Shown one piece after another: positions 8,248 to 16,808 of a DNA stretch of 64,000 bases. Under the pieces are notes generated by a model. The model searched no databases, was not told where the DNA came from, and saw nothing but the letters and a program-made list of their open reading frames with translations. A program made the translations under genes and the position numbers. How positions within the stretch are numbered: the first letter of the stretch is position 1; each line of letters begins with the position of its first letter. The stretch spans positions 3,348,001-3,412,000 of the forward strand of contig NZ_CP118631.1 in the NCBI RefSeq assembly GCF_028993635.1. Direction: 5' to 3'. This DNA comes from Mucilaginibacter sp. SJ (GTDB taxonomy: Bacteria > Bacteroidota > Bacteroidia > Sphingobacteriales > Sphingobacteriaceae).

Positions 8248-9402
8248 TTACAACTGTTGGTTAAACAGCTTAGCTTTATTTTGCTCAATTACCTCAAGAT
8301 AAAAGTTTTCATATTTGGGCAAAATGGTAGATAATTCAAACTCTTTGGCGTGTGCCAGTGCATTTTCTTTAAATTTAGCTAAACGTTCTTCATCCTCCAA
8401 AATAAATATTGCTTTTTCTGCCATACCTTCTACATCTCCTGGCTCTTTCAAAAAGCCTGTTACGCCATCAATATTTAATTCGGGCAAACCACCGGCATTA
8501 CTGCTGATCACCGGCACTTTACAAGCCATAGCCTCAAGCGCCGCTAAACCAAAACTTTCTGATTGCGATGGCATCAGGAACAAATCGGATACTGAAAGGA
8601 TCTCTTCAACAGCATCTTGTTTACCTAAAAAGCGCACATTATCGGTAACGCCCAAATCGCGGCAAAGCTGCTCGCACATGGAACGTTCGGGGCCGTCGCC
8701 CACCATCAGCAGTTTCGACGGGATCTTTTTAATCACTTTAGCAAAAATCTTCACTACGTCTTCGGTACGTTTTACTTTACGGAAGTTGGAGGTATGTACC
8801 AGGATCTTTTCGCCCGAAGGTGCAATCGCTTTCTTAAAATGATCCTTAGGTTTAAGGCTGAACCTGCTAAGGTCAATAAAGTTAGGGATCACGAGGATAT
8901 CCTTCTTAATATCAAAAAACTTATAGGTATCCTCTTTAAGGTTTTGCGATACGGCTGTTACGCCATCACTTTGGTTGATGGAAAAAGTAACAACCGGTTT
9001 AAAGGTGCGGTCTTTACCAACCAAGGTAATATCGGTGCCGTGCAGCGTAGTTACTACCGGGATATAAATACCATAGGTCATTAATATTTGCTTAGCCATA
9101 AACGCGGCCGAAGCATGAGGTATAGCATAATGCACATGCAATACATCCAATTGTTCATGACGTACCACATCCACCAGCCTGCTTGCCAGGGCCAGCTCGT
9201 ACGGCGGAAAATCGAACAGCGGATAATTGGAAACCGAAACTTCGTGATAAAACAGGTTTTCGGAAAAGAGATCCAACCGGGCCGGCTGGTTATAGGTCAC
9301 AAAATGAACCTGGTGACCACGGTCTGCAAGGGCTTTACCAAGTTCAGTGGCAACAACCCCGCTTCCGCCAAAGGTTGGGTAACAAACAATTCCGATCTTC
9401 AT
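8248..9402 (-). CDS. bshA: N-acetyl-alpha-D-glucosaminyl L-malate synthase (BshA)
   Basis: A 384-residue GT-B glycosyltransferase (GT4). It carries YPTFGGSGVVATELGKALA near the N-terminus, the histidine-rich LHVHYAIPHASAAF segment, LHGTDITLVG, and the C-terminal donor-site stretch SESFGLAALEAMACKVPVI with its EX7E glutamates. These are hallmarks of BshA, which joins GlcNAc from UDP-GlcNAc to L-malate in the first step of bacillithiol synthesis. Bacillithiol is the main low-molecular-weight thiol in Bacillota and many Bacteroidota. bshB and bshC are not in the window. Confidence 0.95.
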   Translation of the reverse strand: MKIGIVCYPTFGGSGVVATELGKALADRGHQVHFVTYNQPARLDLFSENLFYHEVSVSNYPLFDFPPYELALASRLVDVVRHEQLDVLHVHYAIPHASAAFMAKQILMTYGIYIPVVTTLHGTDITLVGKDRTFKPVVTFSINQSDGVTAVSQNLKEDTYKFFDIKKDILVIPNFIDLSRFSLKPKDHFKKAIAPSGEKILVHTSNFRKVKRTEDVVKIFAKVIKKIPSKLLMVGDGPERSMCEQLCRDLGVTDNVRFLGKQDAVEEILSVSDLFLMPSQSESFGLAALEAMACKVPVISSNAGGLPELNIDGVTGFLKEPGDVEGMAEKAIFILEDEERLAKFKENALAHAKEFELSTILPKYENFYLEVIEQNKAKLFNQQL

Positions 9403-9578
9403 TAATATGTTTTAATTGGTGCAAGTTTAACAGCAATTTACATCAAATGTGTTAAGCTTGTGTAAAATGATGGATGGATGATAATTACCGCATATTTATT
9501 TTGCGGGCATTGCCAACCATACTTCATACCGACTGTTTAAACACATATTAAACCCATAATAAACAATTGATTATCAAC

Positions 9579-10001
9579 ATGAGCAACCATATAAATTTAG
9601 CAATAAACGGGATACAACATATCGGTGTGCCGGTAACCAATATTGAAGCATCACAACAATTTTACGCCAGACTGGGCTTTAACAATGTAATGCAGGCCCC
9701 TTTTACCGATAACGGCGGTACCGGCACCTGCGTTATGATGCAGCGCGGCAATATGATCATGGAGCTTTACCAATTGCCTGAAGCTTTGCTGGCCGAGATC
9801 CGTTCAAGATCAAACGGGCACATAGATCATATAGCCTTTGATGTTGATGATATTGACCTCGCCTTTAAAACTATTAAAGATGCTGGCTTTAACGTGCTTG
9901 AACCAGAGCCCGTGTTTTTACAATTCTGGAAAAATGGCTGCAAATATTTTAATATCACCGGGCCGGATGGCGAGCGTTTGGAGTTTAACCAGGTGCTCTG
10001 A
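9579..10001 (+). CDS. VOC-family (glyoxalase-fold) protein
   Basis: A 140-residue protein (four more from an upstream in-frame ATG at 9567). It has two beta-alpha-beta-beta-beta units: INGIQHIGVPVTNIEASQQFYARLGF, then IDHIAFDVDDIDLAFKTIKDAGF and FNITGPDGERLEFNQ. Metal-ligand positions of glyoxalase I-like proteins appear to be occupied (H in IQHIG, E in IMELYQ, H in IDHIAF, E in ERLEF). This suggests a metal-binding lyase, isomerase or dioxygenase, but the substrate is unknown. A repeated word array starts right at the stop codon. Confidence 0.8.
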   Translation: MSNHINLAINGIQHIGVPVTNIEASQQFYARLGFNNVMQAPFTDNGGTGTCVMMQRGNMIMELYQLPEALLAEIRSRSNGHIDHIAFDVDDIDLAFKTIKDAGFNVLEPEPVFLQFWKNGCKYFNITGPDGERLEFNQVL

Positions 10002-10032
10002 TTTGGAGATTCGGATTTTCGATTTCGGATTT
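10002..10032 (+). repeat. Stop-adjacent word array (GATTTCGGATTT family)
   Basis: Immediately after the VOC stop codon come variants of GATTTCGGATTT. A 19-base stretch (10014-10032) is found exactly, in the same gene-relative orientation, after the pdhC stop near 61699-61717. Confidence 0.65.
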
Positions 10033-10206
10033 AGTTATACAAGTAAAACAGGTTGTCAGCAACCCACAGCACAGCAACCTGATCGGCAAGTCGCTTTGCA
10101 AATGGGATACTGAAAATAAATTATGACTATCAGTTTAGCTATTCAACCATAATTCTTTCTAAAGCTATCTAAACATAATCCACAATTTATTGTCGATATT
10201 TATACT

Positions 10207-10887
10207 ATGCTTAAAGCACTTTGTCTCCATATCGCGTTGATCATTTTTACAGCGGGCAATTTGTTTGCCCAGCAGCCTTCGTTTAAAGGCGGACAGCAGG
10301 CGTTTAACGATTTTCTGAAGACAAAGATCATTTATCCCGAATACTCGCGGCAAAATTGTATTTCGGGAACCATCAATGTTTCGTTTATGGTTGATAAAGA
10401 TGGTGTGGTACATGATGCTAAAGTACAGGATGGCCCCGGTATCGACCTTGACGATGAGGCTTTGAGGGTTATCAAACTTACATCGGGCCAGTGGGTGGTC
10501 CCGGCGGGGTATAATTTCAAAACCAATATCGTTCAACCCATCCGTTTTGACCCTGATCCCGCACGTTGCGGACCTGCCGGCATCCGCGATATGCAAAGTG
10601 CCATTGCCAGCTATAAAGCCCAGCAGGAACTGGAAAACGCCGTGACCAATTACTACAGTAACAAATACAAAGGCAAGGCTGATACCACCAAAGAGGCTAT
10701 CATTATCAACCTTAAAAAACAGCTTGGCTACGATGATGATTTTATAAACGATGTACTAAGCCAGGCCGGCGAAAAATTTAAACAGGGCGACAAAGAAGGT
10801 GCCTGCGATGACTGGAATTTTATCCGCAATATCGGCAGCGATAAAGCCGACAATTTTATCAGGAAGTATTGCGCCAAGGCTCCCTAA
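10207..10887 (+). CDS. Secreted TonB C-terminal-domain protein
   Basis: A 226-residue protein with a signal peptide (about 1-21, ending NLFAQ). A TonB C-terminal fold follows at about 25-118: YPEYSRQNCISGTINVSFMVDKDGVVHDAKVQDGPGIDLDDEA is the family pattern split over two strands. The C-terminal half (about 130-226) is charged and helical, ending NFIRKYCAKAP. It lacks the usual TonB membrane anchor and proline-rich arm, so it is unlikely to be a standard energy transducer. The stop codon is followed at once by CCCCCTAAAGGGG. Confidence 0.8.
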   Translation: MLKALCLHIALIIFTAGNLFAQQPSFKGGQQAFNDFLKTKIIYPEYSRQNCISGTINVSFMVDKDGVVHDAKVQDGPGIDLDDEALRVIKLTSGQWVVPAGYNFKTNIVQPIRFDPDPARCGPAGIRDMQSAIASYKAQQELENAVTNYYSNKYKGKADTTKEAIIINLKKQLGYDDDFINDVLSQAGEKFKQGDKEGACDDWNFIRNIGSDKADNFIRKYCAKAP

Positions 10888-10900
10888 CCCCCTAAAGGGG
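10882..10900 (+). repeat. CCCCTAAAGGGG palindrome over the stop codon
   Basis: The TonB-domain gene ends inside CCCTAACCCCCTAAAGGGG. The same short palindrome family recurs near 57191, 58250-58320, 59247 and 59351. Confidence 0.65.
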
Positions 10901-11063
10901 AAAATATTGCAGCTTTTAACTTTTCAACCCTGCGCCCGTTTGAGAAGAGCTACCAAAATGGAGAGAGGTGCCCGTTTATCGGGGGGGCCACCATTAAGTG
11001 TTACAATAACTTCATGAGTTGGTTTTCATTACAAGGCGAATTGGTGAGTCTCTCGCCTTTACT

Positions 11064-11100
11064 TACCATGACCTATGAACCATCAACTACAAGCCATCTA
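11064..11100 (-). repeat. Stop-adjacent word array (GGTTCATAG family)
   Basis: On the minus strand the TonB-receptor stop TAG opens a run reading ATGGCTTGTAGTTGATGG, then TTCATAGGTCATGG. The same words form the array at 45597-45760 that begins at another TAG stop codon. Confidence 0.6.
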
Positions 11101-13176
11101 ATACATAAAATTCATCCCCACCGAGTAATTCCTCAACGGTGCGGCATTATAATAACGATTCCCCACCGCGTTCAGATCATTACCAAGGCTGTATTTCTGG
11201 TTCAGCAGGTTATCCGCGGCGGCAAATATTTCAAAGCGTGTTTTACGGCCAATGGTTGGCTGATAGCTAACGCGGGCCTGCAGCAGGTTATATTTTGGCG
11301 CATATACGGTGCTTGCATCGTTCAGCGGAATTTTTGAAGTGAAGGTGTGCTGAACAAATAATGCAATACTTTCAGGGAACCTGATCTGCAAACTGCTTAC
11401 AAATACGTTCTTGGGTACGCCCGTCAGTCTGTTACCCGAATTATTGGCATTGGTAACTATATAATCCCTGAACCTGAAGTGGCTGTAGGTTACAGATTCA
11501 TTGAATTGTAATCCGCGGATAAAACCATATCGGCCCGGCCTGATGATCCAGTAGTATAGCGAAGCTTCAGTCCCTAATTGATTAGTACCGCCGGCATTGA
11601 TGTAATGCTCTGTTTCATCCGCGTTAAGGCGGCGTACTATGGCATTGTTTAAGCGATAGTAGTAAACCGATGCATCCAGCATAAAAGTTTCGTCACTGTT
11701 GCGCAGGCGGAAGCCAGTTTCGTAGTTCCAGCCGTATTGAGCCTGCAGGCTTGTGTTTACAATATTATCTGTTGGCCGTACCTCGGCAGTTGTAGGACTT
11801 GAGTAGCCACGGCTAACGCTTGCCCGCCACGCTAATGCGTTAATGATCTGGTATGACAAAGCCAATCTCGGCATTAATTGCGCGCTAAAGTTGCGGTTAG
11901 CAAAGTTGTTTTGATTAAGCGGGTACAGGTTTTTAAAATCATAACCATAATCATTCAAGCTTACCGCGGCTTCGATATGCAGGCGTTTATACACATCGGC
12001 GGCATAACGCACAAATACAAAATGCTGATTGGTATGGATGTCATCAATGGTTTGGGTGGTATCTTTTACGCCTTTTTTGTTGCCATAATTGGCAATGTGC
12101 GAGTTGGTTTGCTGCCATTCAAAACCGAGGTCAACTTTCCAGTCTAAATTGGGTTTCTTATCGCCGGTTAGTTCAAAATAAGTACGGAAACCATAGGTAT
12201 TTTCACTGCGTTGCTCATAATTAGTAATGAACGGATTGGCGAACTCAACGTGGTTCCCAAACACGGCCAGCACGTTGCGGATGTGATCATTAAAATGATA
12301 TTCGTTGGTTAAGCCACCCAGGTACATTTTTGTGGTGATGCCGATATGCTGCTGAATAGCCCCGGGCAAAGTTGGCGTAGGCTGGCGGGCTAATCGCGGA
12401 TTGGCGGTATACTGGGCCAGGTTTAAACCTCCCGGCGTTTGATAGGCCAGATCGGAATAAATGCCCAGGGCTTTTAAGGTATTTTTGCCGCTGTAGTTCC
12501 AGTTATCGGCCAGTTGCAGGTAATTGCGGTGGGTATCGCTGTTTTGCCGGTAGCCATGATAGGTTTGGAAACTTTGGTTGATATTGAGCAGGTAATTGGT
12601 AGTTTTTAGTTGCACGGCCGCCTTTTCATGAAACAGCCCGTACGAACCACCATTTACCCCCGCCGAAATATAAGTGCTGTCGTTATACCGGTTAAGCGGA
12701 CTAAGAATGACTACCCCGCCTGAATTTGCCCCAAATAAGCTGCCATCGGGGCCCTTTAATATTTCAACCTTTTGTATGGCCGCTATATCAATGGCATTTA
12801 AATAACTGTTGCCGCCGGCGTCGGTAAGCGGGATATCGTCAAAATAGATCTTTACGTCCCTCACGCCAAAAGGCGAACGTAATAAACTCCCCCTGATGGA
12901 TAAACGATAACTCCCCGGCGAACGCTCCTCGGTACGTACCCCCGGAACAGTATTTAACGCGTTTACAAATGAGTTATCAGGCTGGATCCTGAGTTGAGCT
13001 GCATTAAGCACGCTTACCGATGCGGGTACGCTTATCACAGGCTGATCGCTCAGGTAACCTTTGATGATCACCGGCTTAAGTTCGGTGGTGTCTCTTTGGG
13101 GTTTGAGCTTATTTTGTGCGTGGGTTGTAGTAAAAGCAGCAAGTATAAGAGTTATTAGAATAAAGCGTTTTAGCAT
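11098..13176 (-). CDS. TonB-dependent outer-membrane receptor
   Basis: A receptor of about 692 residues from the ATG at 13176 (in-frame codons upstream add nine). The signal peptide MLKRFILITLILAAFTTTHAQ is followed by a short linker and a plug domain: GVRTEERSPGSYRLSIRGS and KVEILKGPDGSLFGANSGG. The remainder is a 22-strand-type barrel ending in an aromatic residue (GMNFMY). There is no SusD partner and no carboxypeptidase-like N-terminal domain, so an iron, cobalamin or other small-ligand receptor is more likely than a glycan SusC. I found no cobalamin riboswitch upstream. The upstream TonB-like gene is convergent. Confidence 0.92.
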   Translation of the reverse strand: MLKRFILITLILAAFTTTHAQNKLKPQRDTTELKPVIIKGYLSDQPVISVPASVSVLNAAQLRIQPDNSFVNALNTVPGVRTEERSPGSYRLSIRGSLLRSPFGVRDVKIYFDDIPLTDAGGNSYLNAIDIAAIQKVEILKGPDGSLFGANSGGVVILSPLNRYNDSTYISAGVNGGSYGLFHEKAAVQLKTTNYLLNINQSFQTYHGYRQNSDTHRNYLQLADNWNYSGKNTLKALGIYSDLAYQTPGGLNLAQYTANPRLARQPTPTLPGAIQQHIGITTKMYLGGLTNEYHFNDHIRNVLAVFGNHVEFANPFITNYEQRSENTYGFRTYFELTGDKKPNLDWKVDLGFEWQQTNSHIANYGNKKGVKDTTQTIDDIHTNQHFVFVRYAADVYKRLHIEAAVSLNDYGYDFKNLYPLNQNNFANRNFSAQLMPRLALSYQIINALAWRASVSRGYSSPTTAEVRPTDNIVNTSLQAQYGWNYETGFRLRNSDETFMLDASVYYYRLNNAIVRRLNADETEHYINAGGTNQLGTEASLYYWIIRPGRYGFIRGLQFNESVTYSHFRFRDYIVTNANNSGNRLTGVPKNVFVSSLQIRFPESIALFVQHTFTSKIPLNDASTVYAPKYNLLQARVSYQPTIGRKTRFEIFAAADNLLNQKYSLGNDLNAVGNRYYNAAPLRNYSVGMNFMY

Positions 13177-13429
13177 AGATTGACGATCAGGGATGACCCT
13201 CAAAAATAGTTGTTTATCCTTGTAAAAGGATATCGCCCGCTTGTAAATATCTTGATGCTGCTAACTTTTTCTTTCCGGACATCTAATCATCAAGCTTCAA
13301 GTATATTACATATTATTGCAGATTTATCGGAGTAGAGTGGAACAATACTGAAAAAAGCCCTTTCTCTCAAAAATTATTAATCCCAGCTATAGTTATTTTT
13401 TCTAAATTCGTTCATTCATATCCCTCATA

Positions 13430-14206
13430 ATGAGAAAGTTATTATTTTACCTTGCTATACTTGCATTGTGCTTTTGTGTAGTATCCTCGTGCCAAAAGAA
13501 TGGCGAGCCTAACGCTCCTGAGGGAGAAATTGCCGTTAGTAAATTAAAGGTAAAAATAAACGAACCCGACTCGATGTTGCTGGTTGGAGCTGATAACAAA
13601 GAGGTTATCTGGGTGGTGGCCCCTTCGGGTTTTGATACTATTCGCACTGCAAAAAATGCTGCCCGGATAAAGTTCACCAAAGCCGGAAATTATACCATCA
13701 GCGCGAAGAATAGTGATATTACTTCGAAAAGCATAGTCATAACTGTTATCGATTCTGTATATGCGCCTCCGGTGTATTTTATTCCGTTCGATAAAAGTGA
13801 TCCAATCACCTTTGTACCGCAGTATGTAAAAAGCGCCAAGTCTGATTCGGCATACCTTGCATTTACAATAAGCACCCAAAAGAAATATTGCACCAACTTT
13901 GCGTTTACCTATAGCCTTTTTGCACCATTTCCTTTACATGATAAGTATTATATAAATTTCATTGGTGCTGTTATAAAGAACCTGGACAATACCGCTTACA
14001 CTGGTACGGCGGTATTGACAGCTCATAATAATTATGCATCTTATCAACCCGTATTAAAGGAAGGTATTTATGGGTTTTATGCAGGCTTTGGCCAGGATAT
14101 AAACACGGACTACGTGGGCAGTATGGAAGTAACCGCAACACAGATCATCTTTCATTGGGACGATTCAACAGGGATAACTATTTCACCAAAGGTGTTAGCG
14201 CGATAG
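13430..14206 (+). CDS. Predicted lipoprotein of unknown function
   Basis: A 258-residue protein with a lipoprotein signal peptide (LCFCVVSSC, lipidated cysteine about residue 21). An early segment (about 30-110) has an Ig- or PKD-like beta pattern, ending TKAGNYTISAKNSDITSKSIVITV. A second, aromatic-rich region follows (about 115-258). I do not recognise the C-terminal family. It should be anchored in the periplasm or on the cell surface. A shared bidirectional terminator separates it from the convergent TlpA-type genes. Confidence 0.75.
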   Translation: MRKLLFYLAILALCFCVVSSCQKNGEPNAPEGEIAVSKLKVKINEPDSMLLVGADNKEVIWVVAPSGFDTIRTAKNAARIKFTKAGNYTISAKNSDITSKSIVITVIDSVYAPPVYFIPFDKSDPITFVPQYVKSAKSDSAYLAFTISTQKKYCTNFAFTYSLFAPFPLHDKYYINFIGAVIKNLDNTAYTGTAVLTAHNNYASYQPVLKEGIYGFYAGFGQDINTDYVGSMEVTATQIIFHWDDSTGITISPKVLAR

Positions 14207-14275
14207 GAAACATATAAGGTGCAAACCAAATCTCTATCCCGGAGATTTTCCACCTCTCTCAACTGATTGGTGCAA

Positions 14276-14321
14276 AAATCATTAAAGGAAAGCGGCTATA
14301 GCCGCTTTCCTTTAATGATTT
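14276..14321. terminator. Bidirectional intrinsic terminator, perfect 46-base palindrome
   Basis: A perfect palindrome with 23-base arms centred between 14298 and 14299 (core GGCTATAGCC). It has A-rich and T-rich flanks on both sides, and lies between the convergent lipoprotein gene and the TlpA-type gene. Confidence 0.85.
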
Positions 14322-14329
14322 AGTATTTA

Positions 14330-15460
14330 TTAGATCTTCCCAAAGATCTCGGCAAGCTTGTTTTGCAAGTCTTCGCCTCTTAGGTTTTTACCAATGATCT
14401 TTCCGTTAGGATCTAACAAAAAGTTTTGAGGGATTCCACGTACCGCATACAGATCGGCTGCTTTACTGTCCCAAAATTTAAGGTCGGATACGTGGTTCCA
14501 GGTAAGGCCATCTTTGTGGATAGCTGTCAGCCATTTATCTTTCGCGTTCGGCCTGTCGAGCGACACACCAAGTATGGTGAAGTTTTTGCCTTTATAAGCG
14601 TTGTAAGCTTTTACCACATTAGGGTTTTCGCGGCGGCAAGGGCCACACCATGATGCCCAGAAGTCTATCAATACATATTTACCACGGAATGATGATAGGC
14701 TAACCATTTTACCGGCAGTATCAGCTTCGGCAAATTCAGGGGCGGTTGCACCTAAGGCCACGGCTTTTAATTTAGGTAAACGTTCGGCAAATTTCTTTCC
14801 TGCTTCAGTTGCTTTAATAGCAGGACTGAAGTTGTTGAACAATGGGGCAATATCTACGTAATCGGCACTGTAAGCATATGATTCAAGCGCGTTAAGGCTC
14901 ACATATGAATCGGGGTTTTCCTGGATAAACTTTTTATTTACCTGCGCATCCTGGTCGTCGATCTTTTTTTCTTCGGCATTTAGTTCGGCCATTTGCTCGG
15001 GCGTGGCGGTTTTACGTTTTGCCGAAAGCGTCTCATAGGCATCATTGATCGGTTTTTCGGCCAGGTTATATTTTTCGTTATCGTTATTGGTTTTGGTGCC
15101 TTCTATTTTGGCATCAGCAATTTTATCAGTTGCGCTTACGTTGATGGTACCCGGTTCCAGGTAAATTGAACGATAATCTTCTGAGCTATGCAGGCCGGTA
15201 CCTTTGGGGTTAAACAAAATATAACCGCTTACGGGTGTTGTTGTGCTTGTTTTACCGGTAAATTTGAAGGTTCCTCCGTTCAATACTGCCGAGTCGACAA
15301 CCGTTTTTCCATCTTTACGATATTGCACATATACTTTCGCCGGTGCGTTGTAGTTGCCAATTTTACCTTGCACAGTATATTGGGTATCCTGGGCAAAAGC
15401 TAAAGCAGGGGCGCTTGCAATTGCTGTTAAAGCTATTTTTTTAATTGAGGTCAAGTTCAT
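14330..15460 (-). CDS. TlpA-family thiol:disulfide protein with DUF4369-like N-terminus
   Basis: A protein of about 376 residues from the ATG at 15460, which starts a signal peptide ending AFAQD; upstream in-frame codons give an implausible extension. The N-terminal beta domain (QYTVQGKIGNYNAPAKVYVQY) is of the DUF4369 type and is followed by a helical linker. The thioredoxin domain contains DFWASWCGPCRRENP, so the redox-active CGPC pair is intact. It is probably a periplasmic, membrane-associated reductase. It is the second of two tandem paralogs (see 15563-16750) and shares the C-terminal wording RGIPQNFLLDPNGKIIGKN with it. Confidence 0.88.
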   Translation of the reverse strand: MNLTSIKKIALTAIASAPALAFAQDTQYTVQGKIGNYNAPAKVYVQYRKDGKTVVDSAVLNGGTFKFTGKTSTTTPVSGYILFNPKGTGLHSSEDYRSIYLEPGTINVSATDKIADAKIEGTKTNNDNEKYNLAEKPINDAYETLSAKRKTATPEQMAELNAEEKKIDDQDAQVNKKFIQENPDSYVSLNALESYAYSADYVDIAPLFNNFSPAIKATEAGKKFAERLPKLKAVALGATAPEFAEADTAGKMVSLSSFRGKYVLIDFWASWCGPCRRENPNVVKAYNAYKGKNFTILGVSLDRPNAKDKWLTAIHKDGLTWNHVSDLKFWDSKAADLYAVRGIPQNFLLDPNGKIIGKNLRGEDLQNKLAEIFGKI

Positions 15461-15562
15461 ATCGCAATATAATAAAATTAGCCGGCTATAAAATAACCGG
15501 CTAACGCAATGGTGAATTTGACATAGTAATGAATATAGCCTCAAACCGGCTGTATCACCCTA

Positions 15563-16750
15563 TTAATTATATTTTCCGAACAATTGCTCGAGCTTGGCAT
15601 CAAGATCCTCGCCGCGTAAATTTTTTGCTATGATCTTTCCCTGTGGATCGATCAGGTAATTTTGGGGGATAGATGTAACCGAGTATAGGGCGGCAGCCTG
15701 GTTGTTCCAGAATTTAAGATCGGATAATTGTGTCCATTCCAATCCGTCACTTTTAATGGCAGCAAGCCACGCCGATTTGCCGTCGGGCCTATCCAGCGAA
15801 ACCCCAACTACCGTAAAGTTTTTGTTTTTAAACCTTGCATAGTTACGTACCACGTTCGGGTTTTCCTGGCGGCAGGGACCGCACCATGATGCCCAAAAAT
15901 CAAGTAACACATACTTGCCCCTGAACGACGATAGCTTTACAGGAGTTCCGTTAACGTCGTTTTGTATAAAATCAGGAGCTTCGGAGCCAATAGCCGTAAC
16001 TTTTAAGGCGTCAAGCTGCACCTTCATCATTTTACCGGCTTCGGTATCTTTGATTTTTTGAGATAACGAATTGTATAATGGCTCAACTTCGCTAAGGTCT
16101 GGGGCCGGTCCGCTCACCGAGGTTAGTGCAAGTAAACTTAAATAACTATCGGGGTTGGCTGTAATAAAGCTTTTCAAGGTTGTTTTTTGCTCTGTTTGCA
16201 GTGCTTTATATCTTGCCTGCATGGCACTCCTGAAAGCTGCTGACTTTTGCTGTTCAGGCGTTGCTGCCTTGGCGTCGGCCATTAGTTTTTCGCCTTTTTG
16301 ATTGATGGCTTTTAACTGGGCCTGGAGTTTTACATTATCTGTATTAAGTTGCGACCCAGTGATCTGCGCTTTATCGATAGAATCTTTGCTGGTGATGGTG
16401 ATAGTACCTTTTTCCAGGAAAAAATCTATGTCATCGGCCGTCTTTGAAATCAGGCTGCCGTTATCGGCATATTTATAATTACCATCGATAAATTTTTCGA
16501 GGGGTAAACCCTTGTAGTTAACGGCTAATGTGGCATTAACGGGGTTAAATATCGTGCCGGTAAATGAAAATGCACCGTTAACCACATTGGCCGAATCGGT
16601 AACATTATTAGCACCCAGTTGGTACGATAAATATACTTTGGCGGGCGTGGTGACATTGCCTAATTTACCATTAATAACAAAGGTATCTGTAGCCTGTGCA
16701 AGCGCCGTTACCGGCAGCATGGCGGCCATGTAAAAAAATAATTTCTTCAT
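15563..16750 (-). CDS. TlpA-family thiol:disulfide protein, tandem paralog
   Basis: A 395-residue paralog of the next gene. The signal peptide ends ALAQA. A DUF4369-like domain (FVINGKLGNVTTPAKVYLSY) comes next, then a long helical linker with a KAATPEQQKSAAFR stretch. The thioredoxin domain has DFWASWCGPCRQENP, with CGPC intact. It follows the arginase-fold gene by 58 bases on the same strand and precedes the second TlpA gene by about 100 bases, so the three may be co-transcribed. The two TlpA proteins differ most in the linker, which may set the partner. Confidence 0.88.
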   Translation of the reverse strand: MKKLFFYMAAMLPVTALAQATDTFVINGKLGNVTTPAKVYLSYQLGANNVTDSANVVNGAFSFTGTIFNPVNATLAVNYKGLPLEKFIDGNYKYADNGSLISKTADDIDFFLEKGTITITSKDSIDKAQITGSQLNTDNVKLQAQLKAINQKGEKLMADAKAATPEQQKSAAFRSAMQARYKALQTEQKTTLKSFITANPDSYLSLLALTSVSGPAPDLSEVEPLYNSLSQKIKDTEAGKMMKVQLDALKVTAIGSEAPDFIQNDVNGTPVKLSSFRGKYVLLDFWASWCGPCRQENPNVVRNYARFKNKNFTVVGVSLDRPDGKSAWLAAIKSDGLEWTQLSDLKFWNNQAAALYSVTSIPQNYLIDPQGKIIAKNLRGEDLDAKLEQLFGKYN

Positions 16751-16808
16751 TAAAATATATAAAAACTCTACGCTGCTAACGTCTGAGCAAGGGTTAAAAT
16801 TGTGAATA

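Noticed and set aside
13177..13429. Cobalamin riboswitch upstream of the TonB-dependent receptor
   Set aside because: No GCCACTG B12 box or long conserved core is visible, and the gap is only about 250 bases.
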